Source: Mycobacterium simulans
Lineage (GTDB): Bacteria; Actinomycetota; Actinomycetes; Mycobacteriales; Mycobacteriaceae
NCBI RefSeq assembly: GCF_900232995.1
Contig: NZ_OCVX01000004.1
Span: forward strand, 222,126-286,125
Direction: 5' to 3'
DNA length: 64,000 bases
The notes under the pieces are model-generated. The model had not been told where the DNA came from. It ran no database searches and was given only the letters and a program-made list of their open reading frames with translations. The position numbers were made by a program, and so were the translations under genes. Below are positions 55,561 through 64,000 of this stretch, one piece after another. Position 1 is the stretch's first letter; each line of letters opens with the position of its first letter.

Positions 55561-56376
55561 TTAGAAGGCCGGCCAGGGTATCGGACGGTGTCGGTTCGGT
55601 CCGGGCATCACTGGATTGTCCAGCAGCGCATGCGCGCGCTGGCGCAGCGCGGCGATTTCAGCACTGGTGATCTGCCCGGCGAGCTCTTCGGCGAGCGGGC
55701 CACAAAGCGCGTCGGCCAGCCCGGCAACCGCCTCAAGGGTTTCGTCGTCGATCGGCTTACCCGCCCAACCCCACAGCACTGTGCGCAGTTTGTCCTGGAC
55801 ATGCAGACACACGCCGTGGTCTACGCCGTAGACATGCCCGTCGAGACCATGCAGGACGTGGCCGCCCTTGCGGTCGGCGTTGTTGACGAGCACGTCGAAC
55901 ACCGCCATCCGGCGCAGCCGAATGTCGTCGGCATGCATCAGGATCACCTCGTCGCCGGCGTAGTCATAGGCGCGCAGAACCGGCAGATAGCCCGGCTGCG
56001 GCTTGCCGACGGGAAACAGGTCCACCAGGTCGGGCCCGGGCCGGGGATCGGAATCGATAGCGTCACCGGGCTGCTGCACCCACAGCTGTAGCATCCCCGA
56101 CCCCGCGGGTCCGTCGCGAATGACGGTGTAGGGCACAATATTCCAACCCAACTGCGTCGACACCAGGTAGGCGCTGAGTTCACGGCCGGCCAATGTCCCG
56201 TCGGGAAAATCCCACAACGGCTGCTCACCGGAGACCGGCTTGTATACGCAGTGCACGCTGGTGTCACCCAACGTCGACTCGCACAGAAAGGTGGAGTTGC
56301 TCGCCGAGCGAATGCGTCCGAGAACCGTCACCGCGCCGTCGCGCAACGCCTCACGGTGGTCATTCCTCGGGATCAT
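55561..56376 (-). CDS. SCO1664-family protein, Rv2133c-like
   Basis: 271 residues from ATG 56376 (MIPRNDHREALRDGAVTVLG), overlapping the upstream DUF3090 gene by 17 bases; the frame extends 26 codons further upstream. A PI3/4-kinase-related or HipA-like fold has been proposed for the family: VHCVYKPVSGEQPLWDFPDG about 38-57, STQLGWNIVPYTVIRDG, LMHADDIRLRRMAVFDVLVN, NADRKGGHVLHGLDGHVYGV, DHGVCLH. The Lys of VYKP and the DHG could be nucleotide and metal ligands. Function unproven. Confidence 0.85.
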   Translation of the reverse strand: MIPRNDHREALRDGAVTVLGRIRSASNSTFLCESTLGDTSVHCVYKPVSGEQPLWDFPDGTLAGRELSAYLVSTQLGWNIVPYTVIRDGPAGSGMLQLWVQQPGDAIDSDPRPGPDLVDLFPVGKPQPGYLPVLRAYDYAGDEVILMHADDIRLRRMAVFDVLVNNADRKGGHVLHGLDGHVYGVDHGVCLHVQDKLRTVLWGWAGKPIDDETLEAVAGLADALCGPLAEELAGQITSAEIAALRQRAHALLDNPVMPGPNRHRPIPWPAF

Positions 56377-56947
56377 CGTTGGACCCGAGCAGCGCCTCGC
56401 GCCGGTATCCGTTGGCGCGTGCGCAGATGTGTCCCTCAGGGTCCAGCGGTTCATCGCACAGCGGACACGGTGGACGCCCAGCCGAGATGACGCGGTTGGA
56501 CCGGGTAGCGAATTGGCGCGCCGACTCCGGCGTCAGAAACACCCGCACCGCGTCGGGCCCCTCCTCCGTGTCGTCGAGTACCACGGAGGCATCGAATTCC
56601 GCGTCGGTGACCGCCAGCAGTTCGACCACCACCGTCTGCGCTTCTGAATCCCAGCCCAGTCCCATTGTCCCGACCCGGAATTCGGCATCCACCGGCATGA
56701 TCAGCGGGTTGAGATCGTCAACCTCGGTGGGCTCGGGCGGAACCGGGGTGCCGAACCGGCGATGGACCTCGAGCAGCAGCGCTCCGATGCGTTCAGCGAG
56801 CACCGCGACTTGCTGCTTCTCCAAGACCACGGACACCACCCGGGAGTCGTGCACCGCTTGGATATAGAACGTGCGGTTTCCAGGCTGGCCAACGGTCCCG
56901 GCCACGAAGCGGTCGGGTGTGCGGAATACATGAATTGCGCGGGCCAT
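56360..56947 (-). CDS. DUF3090 family protein, Rv2134c-like
   Basis: 195 residues from ATG 56947 (MARAIHVFRTPDRFVAGTVG), exactly the M. tuberculosis length. N-terminal beta-rich part (NRTFYIQAVHDSRVVSVVLE), VGTMGLGWDSEAQTVVVELL, and a C-terminal zinc-ribbon-like end with PPCPLCDEPLDPEGHICARA (CxxC...HxC). Always next to the SCO1664-type gene and the phosphatase in actinobacteria, so the three probably act together; biochemical role unknown. Confidence 0.88.
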   Translation of the reverse strand: MARAIHVFRTPDRFVAGTVGQPGNRTFYIQAVHDSRVVSVVLEKQQVAVLAERIGALLLEVHRRFGTPVPPEPTEVDDLNPLIMPVDAEFRVGTMGLGWDSEAQTVVVELLAVTDAEFDASVVLDDTEEGPDAVRVFLTPESARQFATRSNRVISAGRPPCPLCDEPLDPEGHICARANGYRREALLGSNDDPEE

Positions 56948-57014
56948 TGCACCTCCAAAATACCGGCAGTTGCCGTCGCTGTGCGATCGATCGCAGATAG
57001 CGCGTTCGGCCCCG

Positions 57015-57725
57015 CTAGTCGGTCGAGCCTCCAACGACGGCGTCGCTGGACGGCACCTGAGCCTTTTCCTGTCCCTTTTCCTGCTGCGGCGGCGCGGCCG
57101 CCAAGCCAGCCGATAGTCGCGGCCCGGTGTGGTTGACGTGCACGACGAACGGCCGCAGCTGGGTGTAGCGGATCACGCTTATCGAGCCAGGGTCGGCGGT
57201 CACTCGCTGAAAGCCGTCCAGATGCATGCCGTACGCGTCGGCAATCAGCGCCTTGATCACGTCGCCGTGAGTACACGCCAGCCAGAGCACGTCGCCACTA
57301 TGCTGATCGGCCAGCCGCCGGTCGTGGTCGCGCACGGCGGCCACCGCACGCGTCTGCACCTGCGCCAGGCCCTCCCCGCCGGGAAACACCGCCGCACTCG
57401 GATGTGCCTGCACGACCTTCCACAACGGCTCATTGACCAAGTCGCCCATTTTGCGACCGGTCCACTCGCCGTAGTCGACTTCGGCGAGCCGGTCCTCGAT
57501 GACGGGCGCCAGACACAGCGCGTCGGCCAGGGGTTCGACGGTGCGACGGCACCGCAGCAGCGGCGAACTCACCACCGCCCGGATCGGCAAGGTGCCGATC
57601 CGATCGATCAGGCCGGTCGCCTGCGCGCGCCCCTTGTCGTCGAGGTCGACGCCCTCGGAGCGACCGGCCAGGATCCCGGCCGTATTCGAGGTGGATCGGC
57701 CATGGCGTAGCAGGAGGACGGTCAC
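57015..57725 (-). CDS. histidine phosphatase superfamily protein, Rv2135c-like
   Basis: 236 residues from GTG 57725 (GTGA overlap with the uppP stop), the M. tuberculosis length; the much longer frame upstream is the shadow of uppP. RHG motif LLLRHGRSTSNTAGILAGRS about 4-23, Arg/Glu pocket (SSPLLRCRRTVEPLA; LAEVDYGEWTGRKMGDLV), second catalytic His in WLACTHGDVIKALI. Phosphoglycerate mutase-like phosphatase; the substrate could be a phosphosugar or small phosphoester. C-terminal tail is low complexity (PPQQEKGQEKAQ). Confidence 0.9.
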   Translation of the reverse strand: MTVLLLRHGRSTSNTAGILAGRSEGVDLDDKGRAQATGLIDRIGTLPIRAVVSSPLLRCRRTVEPLADALCLAPVIEDRLAEVDYGEWTGRKMGDLVNEPLWKVVQAHPSAAVFPGGEGLAQVQTRAVAAVRDHDRRLADQHSGDVLWLACTHGDVIKALIADAYGMHLDGFQRVTADPGSISVIRYTQLRPFVVHVNHTGPRLSAGLAAAPPQQEKGQEKAQVPSSDAVVGGSTD

Positions 57726-58552
57726 GTCGCACACACCGTCCCGGTCGCCAGCAGGACCAACACACCCGTCCCGGCGGCTAGTCGGTAGCCCACGAACCAA
57801 TACATGTTGTGCCGGACCAGAAACCGCAGGAACCACGCCACCGCGGCGAGGCCTATGACAAACGCGATCAGGGTCGCCGCCAATAGCTGCGGACCCGTTG
57901 CGCTCATCCCCTCGGTTACCGGGTGAAACGCGTCCGGCAGCGAGAACAACCCGGATGCGAAGACCGCAGGTATGGCCAGCAGGAAGCCGAATCGGGCAGC
58001 CAGCTCGCGTTCGAGTCCGACGAACAGTCCGGCGCTGATCGTCGCCCCCGATCGCGAGACCCCAGGCACCAACGCTAGGCACTGGGCGACGCCCACCACC
58101 ACGGCATCTCGCCAGTTCAGGTGCTCGATGTCCCGGATCTGCCGACCCAGATGCTCGGCCAGGGCAATCACCCCCGAAAACACCACCAGCGCCGTCGCCA
58201 CCACCCATAGGTTGCGCACACCCGAGCGGATCTCGTCTTTGAACAACAGGCCCAAGACGCAGATTGGGATAGTCCCGATGATGACGTACCAACCGAGCCG
58301 ATAGTCGGCGTCGCGATGGGACGTGACGACCAGGCCGTTAAACCATGCCTTGAGGATCCGCACGATATCGCGTGCGAAATAGAGCAGTACTGCGGCTTCA
58401 GTGCCCAATTGGGTGACCGCGGTGAACGAGGCGCCGGCGTCGCGGTTGAAGAAAACCCGCGACACGATCGCCAGGTGTCCCGATGAGGACACGGGCAGGA
58501 ACTCGGTTAAACCTTGCAGCACGGCCAAATCGATGACTTGCCACCAGGACAT
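57722..58552 (-). CDS. uppP: UppP, undecaprenyl-diphosphatase (BacA)
   Basis: 276 residues from ATG 58552, as in M. tuberculosis; a GTG six codons upstream is possible. About eight membrane helices. Family motifs: LQGLTEFLPVSSSGHLAIVS about 10-29 and VPGVSRSGATISAGLFVGLE about 160-180. Removes a phosphate from undecaprenyl (decaprenyl) diphosphate to recycle the lipid carrier for peptidoglycan and arabinogalactan; also linked to bacitracin resistance. First gene of the uppP / phosphatase / DUF3090 / SCO1664 run. Confidence 0.95.
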   Translation of the reverse strand: MSWWQVIDLAVLQGLTEFLPVSSSGHLAIVSRVFFNRDAGASFTAVTQLGTEAAVLLYFARDIVRILKAWFNGLVVTSHRDADYRLGWYVIIGTIPICVLGLLFKDEIRSGVRNLWVVATALVVFSGVIALAEHLGRQIRDIEHLNWRDAVVVGVAQCLALVPGVSRSGATISAGLFVGLERELAARFGFLLAIPAVFASGLFSLPDAFHPVTEGMSATGPQLLAATLIAFVIGLAAVAWFLRFLVRHNMYWFVGYRLAAGTGVLVLLATGTVCAT

Positions 58553-58681
58553 CGCCGAAACCGCAGACACGACGACGACCGTACCTAATGAGGACGGCCG
58601 CCACTCAGTGTGACTAGTCCAGATGGTGGCGACCCGCTGCGCCCGCGCTTGCGATCGCCACGGCCGGGCTTGCGATCACAA

Positions 58682-58984
58682 CTAGCGAGATACCGGTTCG
58701 GCGCGCGCGACTGAATCCCGTACCGCGGCGGCTAGGCTGCGCTCGTCGGTGAGGTCGATGTCGACCAGGCTGCGCACTGCCTTCGCGACGACATCTTCGG
58801 CCTGCGGAACCGGCCCCGCCAGCCGCGGCCGGTAAATTTCGACAATGAGTGATCCGTGCGAAATGTGGAAGGAAAAACTGCGTCCATCACCGACTTGTCC
58901 GTACCCGCTGGCGAAAATCCCCGTCGACATGTCCTCGACAGCAAACTCATTGTCTGCAGTATGCCGGTCTGCGGTGACGGTCAT
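58682..58984 (-). CDS. conserved protein, Rv2137c-like
   Basis: 100 residues from ATG 58984 (MTVTADRHTADNEFAVEDMS); upstream codons to 59044 lack a good start. Beta-rich: GIFASGYGQVGDGRSFSFHI, HGSLIVEIYRPRLAGPVPQA, then a helical end DERSLAAAVRDSVARAEP. Soluble, function unknown. M. tuberculosis Rv2137c is annotated longer (137), which may reflect a different start. Confidence 0.75.
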   Translation of the reverse strand: MTVTADRHTADNEFAVEDMSTGIFASGYGQVGDGRSFSFHISHGSLIVEIYRPRLAGPVPQAEDVVAKAVRSLVDIDLTDERSLAAAVRDSVARAEPVSR

Positions 58985-59093
58985 GCCGCGAGAATACCTC
59001 GCCGGTACGTCTTGGCGAGGGCAACATGGCGAGATTGGGTTCACAACGTTCCTTAGAATTTGATCCGATGTTCCACTTTCGAGGGCTAACGCG

Positions 59094-60152
59094 TTGCTAA
59101 GGCCAAATAAACAGGCAGTTCACCGGCAGGTTTGTGGATTATTGCTTTTGCTGTCCTTGGCGGGGCTCGTTGTGGGGTGTAGGGCAAATTATCTAAATAA
59201 TTCCCCTCCGACTGTGCAACCTGCACAGCCCGCCGTGTCACCGCCCGTGTCGCAGAATCCGGCCGGCGCAGTGCAGCCGCTGGTCGGCCACCCGCAGGCG
59301 GCGCTCTTCGACGGCAGTAGTCGGCAGTTGGTGGTGCTCGACCCCGGGGCCAACCCGGCGGGGCCGGCCAGCATCAGCCTGTTCGGTCACGAACAGCTTC
59401 CACCGCGTGCCATCGTCCTACCTGGTCCTGCGACGGCGTTGACCTGCGACGGCCGCGGCATCGCCTATCTGTCATCCCGCGGAGGCTATTTCACAGTCGA
59501 CCTGGTCTCCGGACACGTCACACAGGTGAATGTCGCCGGCACCCCGAACGTCGAATACACCGCAATCGCGCGCCGCGCCGACGGGAAGCTGATGTTGGGC
59601 AGCGCCGACGGCGCGGTGTACACGCTGGGCGCCTCCGAATCGAGGCCCGATTCGGTAGCCAACCGGATAAAGATCTTTGCACGCGTCGATGCCCTTGTGG
59701 CACAAGGAAATACGACAGTGGTGCTGGATCGTGGCCAGACTTCGGTGACGACCATCGGCGCCGACGGTCATGCGGAGCAGGCCCTGCGTGCCGGCGAGGG
59801 AGCAACCACGCTGACCGCCGATCCCCTGGGTCGGGTCCTGGTAGCCGACACGCGTGGCGGCCAGCTGCTGGTGTACGGGGTCGACCCGCTGATCCTGCGC
59901 CAGGCTTACCCGGTGCGGGGCGCCCCGTACGGTTTGGCTGGCTCGCGGGAGTTTGCCTGGGTGTCCCAAACGGCGTCGAACATCGTCATTGGTTACGATC
60001 TGAGCACCGGAATACCCGTGGAAAAGGTGCGTTACCCAACTGTGCAGCAACCCAACTCGCTGGCCTTTGACGAAGCGTCGGACACCTTGTACGTGGTGTC
60101 GGGGTCCGGTGCTGGGGTCCAGGTCATCGAGCATGCGGCGGGTCGCCCATGA
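59094..60152 (+). CDS. lppL: LppL, lipoprotein with beta-propeller-like repeats
   Basis: 352 residues from TTG 59094, chosen because GAGGG lies eight bases upstream and no ATG/GTG precedes the signal peptide. Signal peptide LLLLLSLAGLVVGC with acylated Cys about 29. The rest is made of repeating strand units (PQAALFDGSSRQLVVLDPGA, ALTCDGRGIAYLSSRGGYF, DPLGRVLVADTRGGQLLVYG, NSLAFDEASDTLYVVSGSGA), like an NHL/YVTN propeller. Surface-exposed, ligand unknown. The stop overlaps the next start (ATGA): lppL, the small DUF5703-like gene and pyrD form one operon. Confidence 0.9.
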   Translation: MLRPNKQAVHRQVCGLLLLLSLAGLVVGCRANYLNNSPPTVQPAQPAVSPPVSQNPAGAVQPLVGHPQAALFDGSSRQLVVLDPGANPAGPASISLFGHEQLPPRAIVLPGPATALTCDGRGIAYLSSRGGYFTVDLVSGHVTQVNVAGTPNVEYTAIARRADGKLMLGSADGAVYTLGASESRPDSVANRIKIFARVDALVAQGNTTVVLDRGQTSVTTIGADGHAEQALRAGEGATTLTADPLGRVLVADTRGGQLLVYGVDPLILRQAYPVRGAPYGLAGSREFAWVSQTASNIVIGYDLSTGIPVEKVRYPTVQQPNSLAFDEASDTLYVVSGSGAGVQVIEHAAGRP

Positions 60153-60412
60153 AAAACGGGCCCGCGCCGCGGCGGGCTCGGTTGCCCGCGGGTTGGGACA
60201 CCGACATGTCCGACGAATACGAGTGGGCGCCGTTACGCCTGCCGCCGGAAGTGACCAGGATCAGCGCGTCCACCCGACTGTCCATCGAGGCCGAGTATCG
60301 CGGCTGGGAGCTGACCCGGGTGCGGCTCTACACCGACGGCAGCAGGCGGGTGTTGTTGCGCCGCAAGAAATCTCGTTCCAATAACCGCTTGCCTGACCAA
60401 CCGGGGCTGTGA
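60149..60412 (+). CDS. small DUF5703-like protein
   Basis: 87 residues from ATG 60149 (ATGA overlap with lppL); an in-frame ATG at 60206 (MSDEYEWAPLRLPPEVT) would give 68 residues and matches how the family usually begins. Core: RISASTRLSIEAEYRGWELT, RVRLYTDGSRRVLLRRKK. Small basic soluble protein found before pyrD in many actinobacteria. Function unknown. Its stop overlaps the pyrD GTG. Confidence 0.75.
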   Translation: MKNGPAPRRARLPAGWDTDMSDEYEWAPLRLPPEVTRISASTRLSIEAEYRGWELTRVRLYTDGSRRVLLRRKKSRSNNRLPDQPGL

Positions 60413-61509
60413 CGTTGGGCCAGCACCGATGGTACGGGCTGCTGCGACGACTGCTGTTTCTGATTCCGCCCGAGCGTGTTCACAAATTGGTTTTTGCCGT
60501 CCTTCGCGACGTCACCGCCATCGCTTGGGTGCGCCGATTGTTGCGGCGGCGGCTCGGCCCGACGGATCCGGTGCTGGCCAGCACGGTGTTCGGGGTGCGG
60601 TTCCCGGGACCGCTTGGGCTGGCGGCCGGATTCGACAAGGACGGCATCGGGCTATCCACCTGGGGGGCACTGGGTTTCGGCTACGCCGAAATCGGCACTG
60701 TCACCGCCCACCCGCAGCCCGGCAACGCGGCTCCGCGGATGTTTCGGCTGCCCGCCGACCGCGCGTTGCTGAACCGGATGGGGTTTAACAACCACGGCGC
60801 CGGCGAACTGGCCGTCCGGCTCGCACGGCACAGTCCCGACATACCGATCGGGGTGAACATCGGCAAGACCAAGACGACCCCGGCCGCCGGGGCCGTCGAC
60901 GATTACCGCGCCAGCGCCCGGCTGGTCGGACCGCTGGCGTCGTATCTGGTGGTCAATGTCAGCTCGCCCAACACGCCGGGCTTGCGAGATCTGCAGGCAG
61001 TCGAGTCGCTGCGGCCGATCCTTGAGGCCGTCCTCGCCGAGACCGCAGCTAGCAAGACGCCGGTGCTGGTGAAGATCGCGCCGGACCTCTCCGATTCCGA
61101 CATCGATGACATCGCCGATCTGGCGCTCGAGCTGGGTCTGGCTGGCATCGTGGCAACCAACACCACGGTGTCGCGTGCCGGACTGAGCACGCTCGGGGTC
61201 GACAAGCTGGGCGCCGGTGGTATCTCGGGCCCGCCGGTGGCGCGACGCGCGGTCGAGGTGTTGCGCCGGTTGTATGACCGGGTCGGTGATCGGTTGGTGC
61301 TGATCAGCGTGGGCGGTATCGAAACCGCGGACGACGCCTGGGAGCGCATCACCGCGGGAGCCTCATTGCTGCAGGGCTATACCGGCTTCGTTTACGGCGG
61401 GGGCTTGTGGGCCAAGAACATTCACGACGGCATCGCCCACCGGTTGCATGAGGGCGGGTTCGCCTCACTGGGTGAGGCGGTGGGTTCGGCCCATGGCAGG
61501 ACTCAATAG
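60409..61509 (+). CDS. pyrD: PyrD, class 2 dihydroorotate dehydrogenase
   Basis: 366 residues from GTG 60409 (GTGA overlap); M. tuberculosis 357. An N-terminal amphipathic helix (LLRRLLFLIPPERVHKLVFA) docks to the membrane. FMN barrel: LGLAAGFDKDGIGLSTWG, LLNRMGFNNHGAGELA, catalytic Ser loop VVNVSSPNTPGLRDLQAVES, VLVKIAPDLSDSDIDDI, phosphate-binding LISVGGIETADDAWERITAG and GASLLQGYTGFVYGG. Oxidises dihydroorotate to orotate with quinone as acceptor, fourth step of pyrimidine synthesis. Confidence 0.96.
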   Translation: MTLGQHRWYGLLRRLLFLIPPERVHKLVFAVLRDVTAIAWVRRLLRRRLGPTDPVLASTVFGVRFPGPLGLAAGFDKDGIGLSTWGALGFGYAEIGTVTAHPQPGNAAPRMFRLPADRALLNRMGFNNHGAGELAVRLARHSPDIPIGVNIGKTKTTPAAGAVDDYRASARLVGPLASYLVVNVSSPNTPGLRDLQAVESLRPILEAVLAETAASKTPVLVKIAPDLSDSDIDDIADLALELGLAGIVATNTTVSRAGLSTLGVDKLGAGGISGPPVARRAVEVLRRLYDRVGDRLVLISVGGIETADDAWERITAGASLLQGYTGFVYGGGLWAKNIHDGIAHRLHEGGFASLGEAVGSAHGRTQ

Positions 61510-61599
61510 CTGGATTCGCGCCCGTGTCGGCGCCTCTTTTGGGAGCATGATCACGTTCGTGGGTAGTGGTGAGCCGAGGGGGTCGTCGCCATATCGTTT

Positions 61600-63132
61600 G
61601 TGATCACCGCGCCGGAGGCACTGACCAGCGCGGCCGGAAACTTAGTGGGTGTGGGCTCGACGCTGGCCGAAGCCACTGCGGCGGCGGCGGGCCCTACAAC
61701 TAGCGTTGAGGCTGCGGCCGCCGATGAAGTGTCGGTGGCTCTCTCCCAACTGTTCGGCAGCTACGGCAAGCAGTTTCAAGCTTTGAGCGCCCAGGCTGCG
61801 ACGTTTCATGACGAATTTGTCAGGTTGTTGAAGGGTGGCGCGACGGCATATCTCAACACCGAGATCGCCAACGTTCCGAACGCCGCGGCCGCCACCGACC
61901 AGCTTCTCGGCGGCTTGATCCCGACGGGTCCGAGCGGGCTAAGCCCGATCACCGGCGGAGCGCCCTCGGGGATCTTCAATGGCGCCGGTCAGCAGATCGG
62001 GTCGGTCATTTCCTCGCTTATTGGCGGCAACCCCGGCTCAATCCTGCCGGGACTATTCGGCCCCAACCAGACCGGCGCCCCAGCCCCTGTCGTTGGCCCA
62101 TATCAAGCTCTCTTCGCCCATACCAATGCCAATCTGCAAACCATCCTCGGCAATTGGGCCGCCCACCCCTTCCCGGTGCTGCAGCAGGTCATCAGTAACC
62201 AGCAGGGTTACGCGCAGCTAATCGCCACGGACATAGCAAACACCATCCAGAACCTTCCGGCCAGGTTGCAGGCCGCCGTCCAGTACGCAGCGACCTACGA
62301 CCCGGTCGCTGCGACGCAGGCATATATCGCCAAACAAGCCGCCTACGACCACATTGTCAACACGTCACTGGCGAACGGGGCTCGAGAGCTTCAGGCCAAT
62401 CTCCCGGGCTTTCAGTCCGATCTGGGGACGATCGGCCAATCGGCGCTGACGGGCGACTACCACGGCGCCGTGCACGGCGTGCCGCGCGCGTTGATACGTC
62501 TGTTCCTCGACGGAGTCGAGCTGCGCAACGGGCAGGAAGTCATCATCCACGGCCCGGCCGGCGAGCTACTCCCCATGATGGATGTTGCGGCACAGCGGCA
62601 GCAGGACCTGATCAACCTGTCGCCCCCGGGCTCCGTCCCCCGCCAGATGGTGCAGAACCTGTTCGACGCGGTCGGCGTGGCCATGCCCTCATTGGGCTTT
62701 GCGCTGATCGGTCCGCCGATCGCCACCCTGGACGGGTTGGCCACCGGCATGACGGCGTTCGGGACGGCACTGCAAGCCGGCGACGGAGTAGGCGCGGTGG
62801 GCGCACTCCTCGGCATGCCCGCCTATGTGGCAGACGGCTTCCTCAACGGTGAAACCGTCGTCGACCTAACGATCCCGGTGACCGAGACGGTGGTGCTCCC
62901 CCCGCCACTCCCCACCATCGGCGCCAATACACCGATCGTGGTCCACTTACCCTTCTACGGGATTCTGGCTCAGCCGCAACCGATTTCGGCGACGATACTC
63001 ATTCCAGCTGGGCCTATCACCATCCCCATCCAGAGCCCCGTGAGCTTCGGCGAAACGGAGTTTGGCGGCCTCGTTCCTCAGCTGCTGACCTACATACCCC
63101 TGCAGGTCGCTTCGGCAATCTCACCGAACTAG
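61600..63132 (+). CDS. PE family protein with non-PGRS C-terminal domain, altered start codon
   Basis: 510 residues from GTG 61600. PE domain about 1-95 (VITAPEALTSAAGNLVGVGS, AADEVSVALSQLFGSYGKQF, ATFHDEFVRLLKGGATAYLN). The C-terminal 400 residues are not PGRS: NANLQTILGNWAAHPFPVLQ, ATYDPVAATQAYIAKQAAYD, RNGQEVIIHGPAGELLPMMD, and a beta-rich end. PE proteins normally start MSFVITAPE. Here the codons before VITAPE read ATA TCG TTT, so ATG has become ATA, and an in-frame stop lies 20 bases further upstream. Translation must use GTG 61600 or the ATA, or be weak. ESX-5-type exported protein by family. Confidence 0.85.
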   Translation: MITAPEALTSAAGNLVGVGSTLAEATAAAAGPTTSVEAAAADEVSVALSQLFGSYGKQFQALSAQAATFHDEFVRLLKGGATAYLNTEIANVPNAAAATDQLLGGLIPTGPSGLSPITGGAPSGIFNGAGQQIGSVISSLIGGNPGSILPGLFGPNQTGAPAPVVGPYQALFAHTNANLQTILGNWAAHPFPVLQQVISNQQGYAQLIATDIANTIQNLPARLQAAVQYAATYDPVAATQAYIAKQAAYDHIVNTSLANGARELQANLPGFQSDLGTIGQSALTGDYHGAVHGVPRALIRLFLDGVELRNGQEVIIHGPAGELLPMMDVAAQRQQDLINLSPPGSVPRQMVQNLFDAVGVAMPSLGFALIGPPIATLDGLATGMTAFGTALQAGDGVGAVGALLGMPAYVADGFLNGETVVDLTIPVTETVVLPPPLPTIGANTPIVVHLPFYGILAQPQPISATILIPAGPITIPIQSPVSFGETEFGGLVPQLLTYIPLQVASAISPN

Positions 63133-63137
63133 TCGGA

Positions 63138-64000
63138 TCACGCGGGCCCCCCGGCGCCGCCGGTGCCCGCGGTGCCGCCGGCACCGCCGGCGCCTCCGGT
63201 ACCGCCGAGGCCAGCGCTGCCGGCGCTTCCGATGCCGCCGCTGGTACCGACGTTGCCGAAACCGTTGTCGCCGTCGCCGCCGGTGCCGCCGTTTCCGCCG
63301 GTTCCACCGGTTCCACCGGTTCCACCAGTGCCCAACACCGAGGTGCCGCCGGACCCACCGGTGGCACCGACTGCCCCGGCGCCTCCTTTTCCACCGGCAC
63401 CGCCGTTGGTACCTCCGCTGGCCTCGCCCCCCTTGCCCCCGGTGCCACCACCACCGCCGGCTCCGCCGATTCCGCCGTCGCCGCCGTTGCCGGTGTTGCC
63501 GCCACCGGCCCCGCCCATACCGGCGGCACCAGCCGTCCCGCCGGCTCCGCCGATCCCGCCACTGCCGCTCCCGTTGCCGTTACCGCCTGTCCCGCCTTTG
63601 CCCCCCGAGCCGCCTTGGCCACCGGTACCGCCGTCGCCGTTGCCGTCTCCGCCGACCCCGCCGGCCCCGGCGGCGCCGCCTGCGCCACCGACGCCGCCTG
63701 CGGCACCTTCGCCGCTGTTTTTGGTGCCGGTAAATCTGCCGCCCTCGCCACCGTCACCACCCCTGCCACCGGCGCCACCCGTGCCGCCTTCGCCACCGCC
63801 GGCCCCGCCGATGCCCGCACCACCATCACCGCCCCGGCCGCCGGCGCCGCCACCACCGCCCTGGCGGCCGGCGGTAGGCGCAGTTCCCGAGGTGCCGGCT
63901 TGCCCGGTGCCACCGTTGCCGCCGTCGCCGCCGGCTCCGCCTTTGCCGCCGGTGCCGATCGCCCCGGCCGCACCGCCGTCGGGTCCGGGGCCGCCAGCGC
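63138..64000 (-). CDS. PE_PGRS-type protein, 3' part, continues beyond window
   Basis: An open PGRS frame enters at the window edge (AGGPGPDGGAAGAIGTGGKG) and runs to TGA at 63138-63140, ending GGTAGTGGAGGPA. At least 286 residues of GG-rich repeats with inserts such as GGTSVLGTGGTGGTGGTGG and GDGDNGFGNVGTSGG. The PE domain must lie to the right of the window. Convergent with the PE gene, whose stop is five bases away. Surface or exported protein by family. Confidence 0.8.
   Translation of the reverse strand, partial: AGGPGPDGGAAGAIGTGGKGGAGGDGGNGGTGQAGTSGTAPTAGRQGGGGGAGGRGGDGGAGIGGAGGGEGGTGGAGGRGGDGGEGGRFTGTKNSGEGAAGGVGGAGGAAGAGGVGGDGNGDGGTGGQGGSGGKGGTGGNGNGSGSGGIGGAGGTAGAAGMGGAGGGNTGNGGDGGIGGAGGGGGTGGKGGEASGGTNGGAGGKGGAGAVGATGGSGGTSVLGTGGTGGTGGTGGNGGTGGDGDNGFGNVGTSGGIGSAGSAGLGGTGGAGGAGGTAGTGGAGGPA

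Noticed and set aside
57726..58292. Long N-terminal extension of the histidine phosphatase gene.
   Set aside because: It overlaps uppP out of frame; the GTG at 57725 gives the RHG motif at the expected place and the known length.

Overview
The window is GC-rich chromosomal DNA of a slow-growing Mycobacterium, close to but not inside the M. tuberculosis complex. From about 11.8 kb onward the gene order follows the M. tuberculosis Rv2089c-Rv2139 segment: pepE, a 5'-3' exonuclease, helY, tatC-tatA, pafC-pafB-pafA, prcA-prcB-pup-dop, mpa, lppK, trmI, hisG-hisE, PPE37, metH, mshC, cysQ, uppP, lppL, pyrD. Several blocks differ from that reference as I remember it. PE/PGRS genes sit at different places, the Rv2098c-Rv2108 block is absent, ansP1-Rv2128 is absent, and extra genes interrupt conserved neighbours. 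I could run no database search; family and locus assignments come from recognition.

Left arm (1-11.6 kb). This is an accessory toxin-immunity region, visibly lower in GC over about 0.7-3.5 kb. It holds the end of a frameshifted toxin-like gene, two small membrane proteins, a row of immunity-type genes (one Imm35/YrhB-like, two tandem paralogues both disrupted, one small protein broken at a T7 tract), a fragment of a Rv2083-like gene, and then a CpnT-like protein. The CpnT-like protein carries a C-terminal TNT NAD+ glycohydrolase domain and is followed by its presumed immunity gene. Directly upstream of it is a 32-codon remnant of esxE, so the usual esxF-esxE export pair is missing here. A divergent three-gene unit (membrane protein, Rv2082-like, Rv2083-like) follows.

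Middle (11.8-35.8 kb). This is the Pup-proteasome region. PafA and Dop are the Pup ligase and the deamidase/depupylase, Pup is the tag, PrcAB is the 20S core and Mpa is the ATPase ring. PafBC is the DNA-damage regulator, and the Tat translocase and HelY helicase lie alongside. A PE_PGRS gene with a 2-hydroxyacid dehydrogenase separates pafA from prcA. A 596-codon gene of unknown function lies just downstream of mpa on the same strand.

Right (35.8-64 kb). tRNA methylation, histidine biosynthesis, iron-regulated PPE37, methionine synthase, mycothiol biosynthesis (mshC), sulfur metabolism (cysQ), undecaprenyl phosphate recycling and pyrimidine synthesis follow each other. The most striking feature is metH. 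An E. coli-type methionine synthase, with a candidate S-adenosylhomocysteine riboswitch in its leader, lies between two degraded ends of the M. tuberculosis-type metH. This looks like a non-orthologous replacement that left both ends of the old gene behind.

Data quality. Two stretches (about 36315-36462 and 49602-49676) are Illumina Nextera adapter read-through, one with a poly-G run, and not genome sequence. Both fall in or at PE_PGRS genes. They break one PE_PGRS gene, cut the 3' end of another, and give the Rv2125-like gene a false C-terminus. The single-base indels noted elsewhere should be judged with this in mind.
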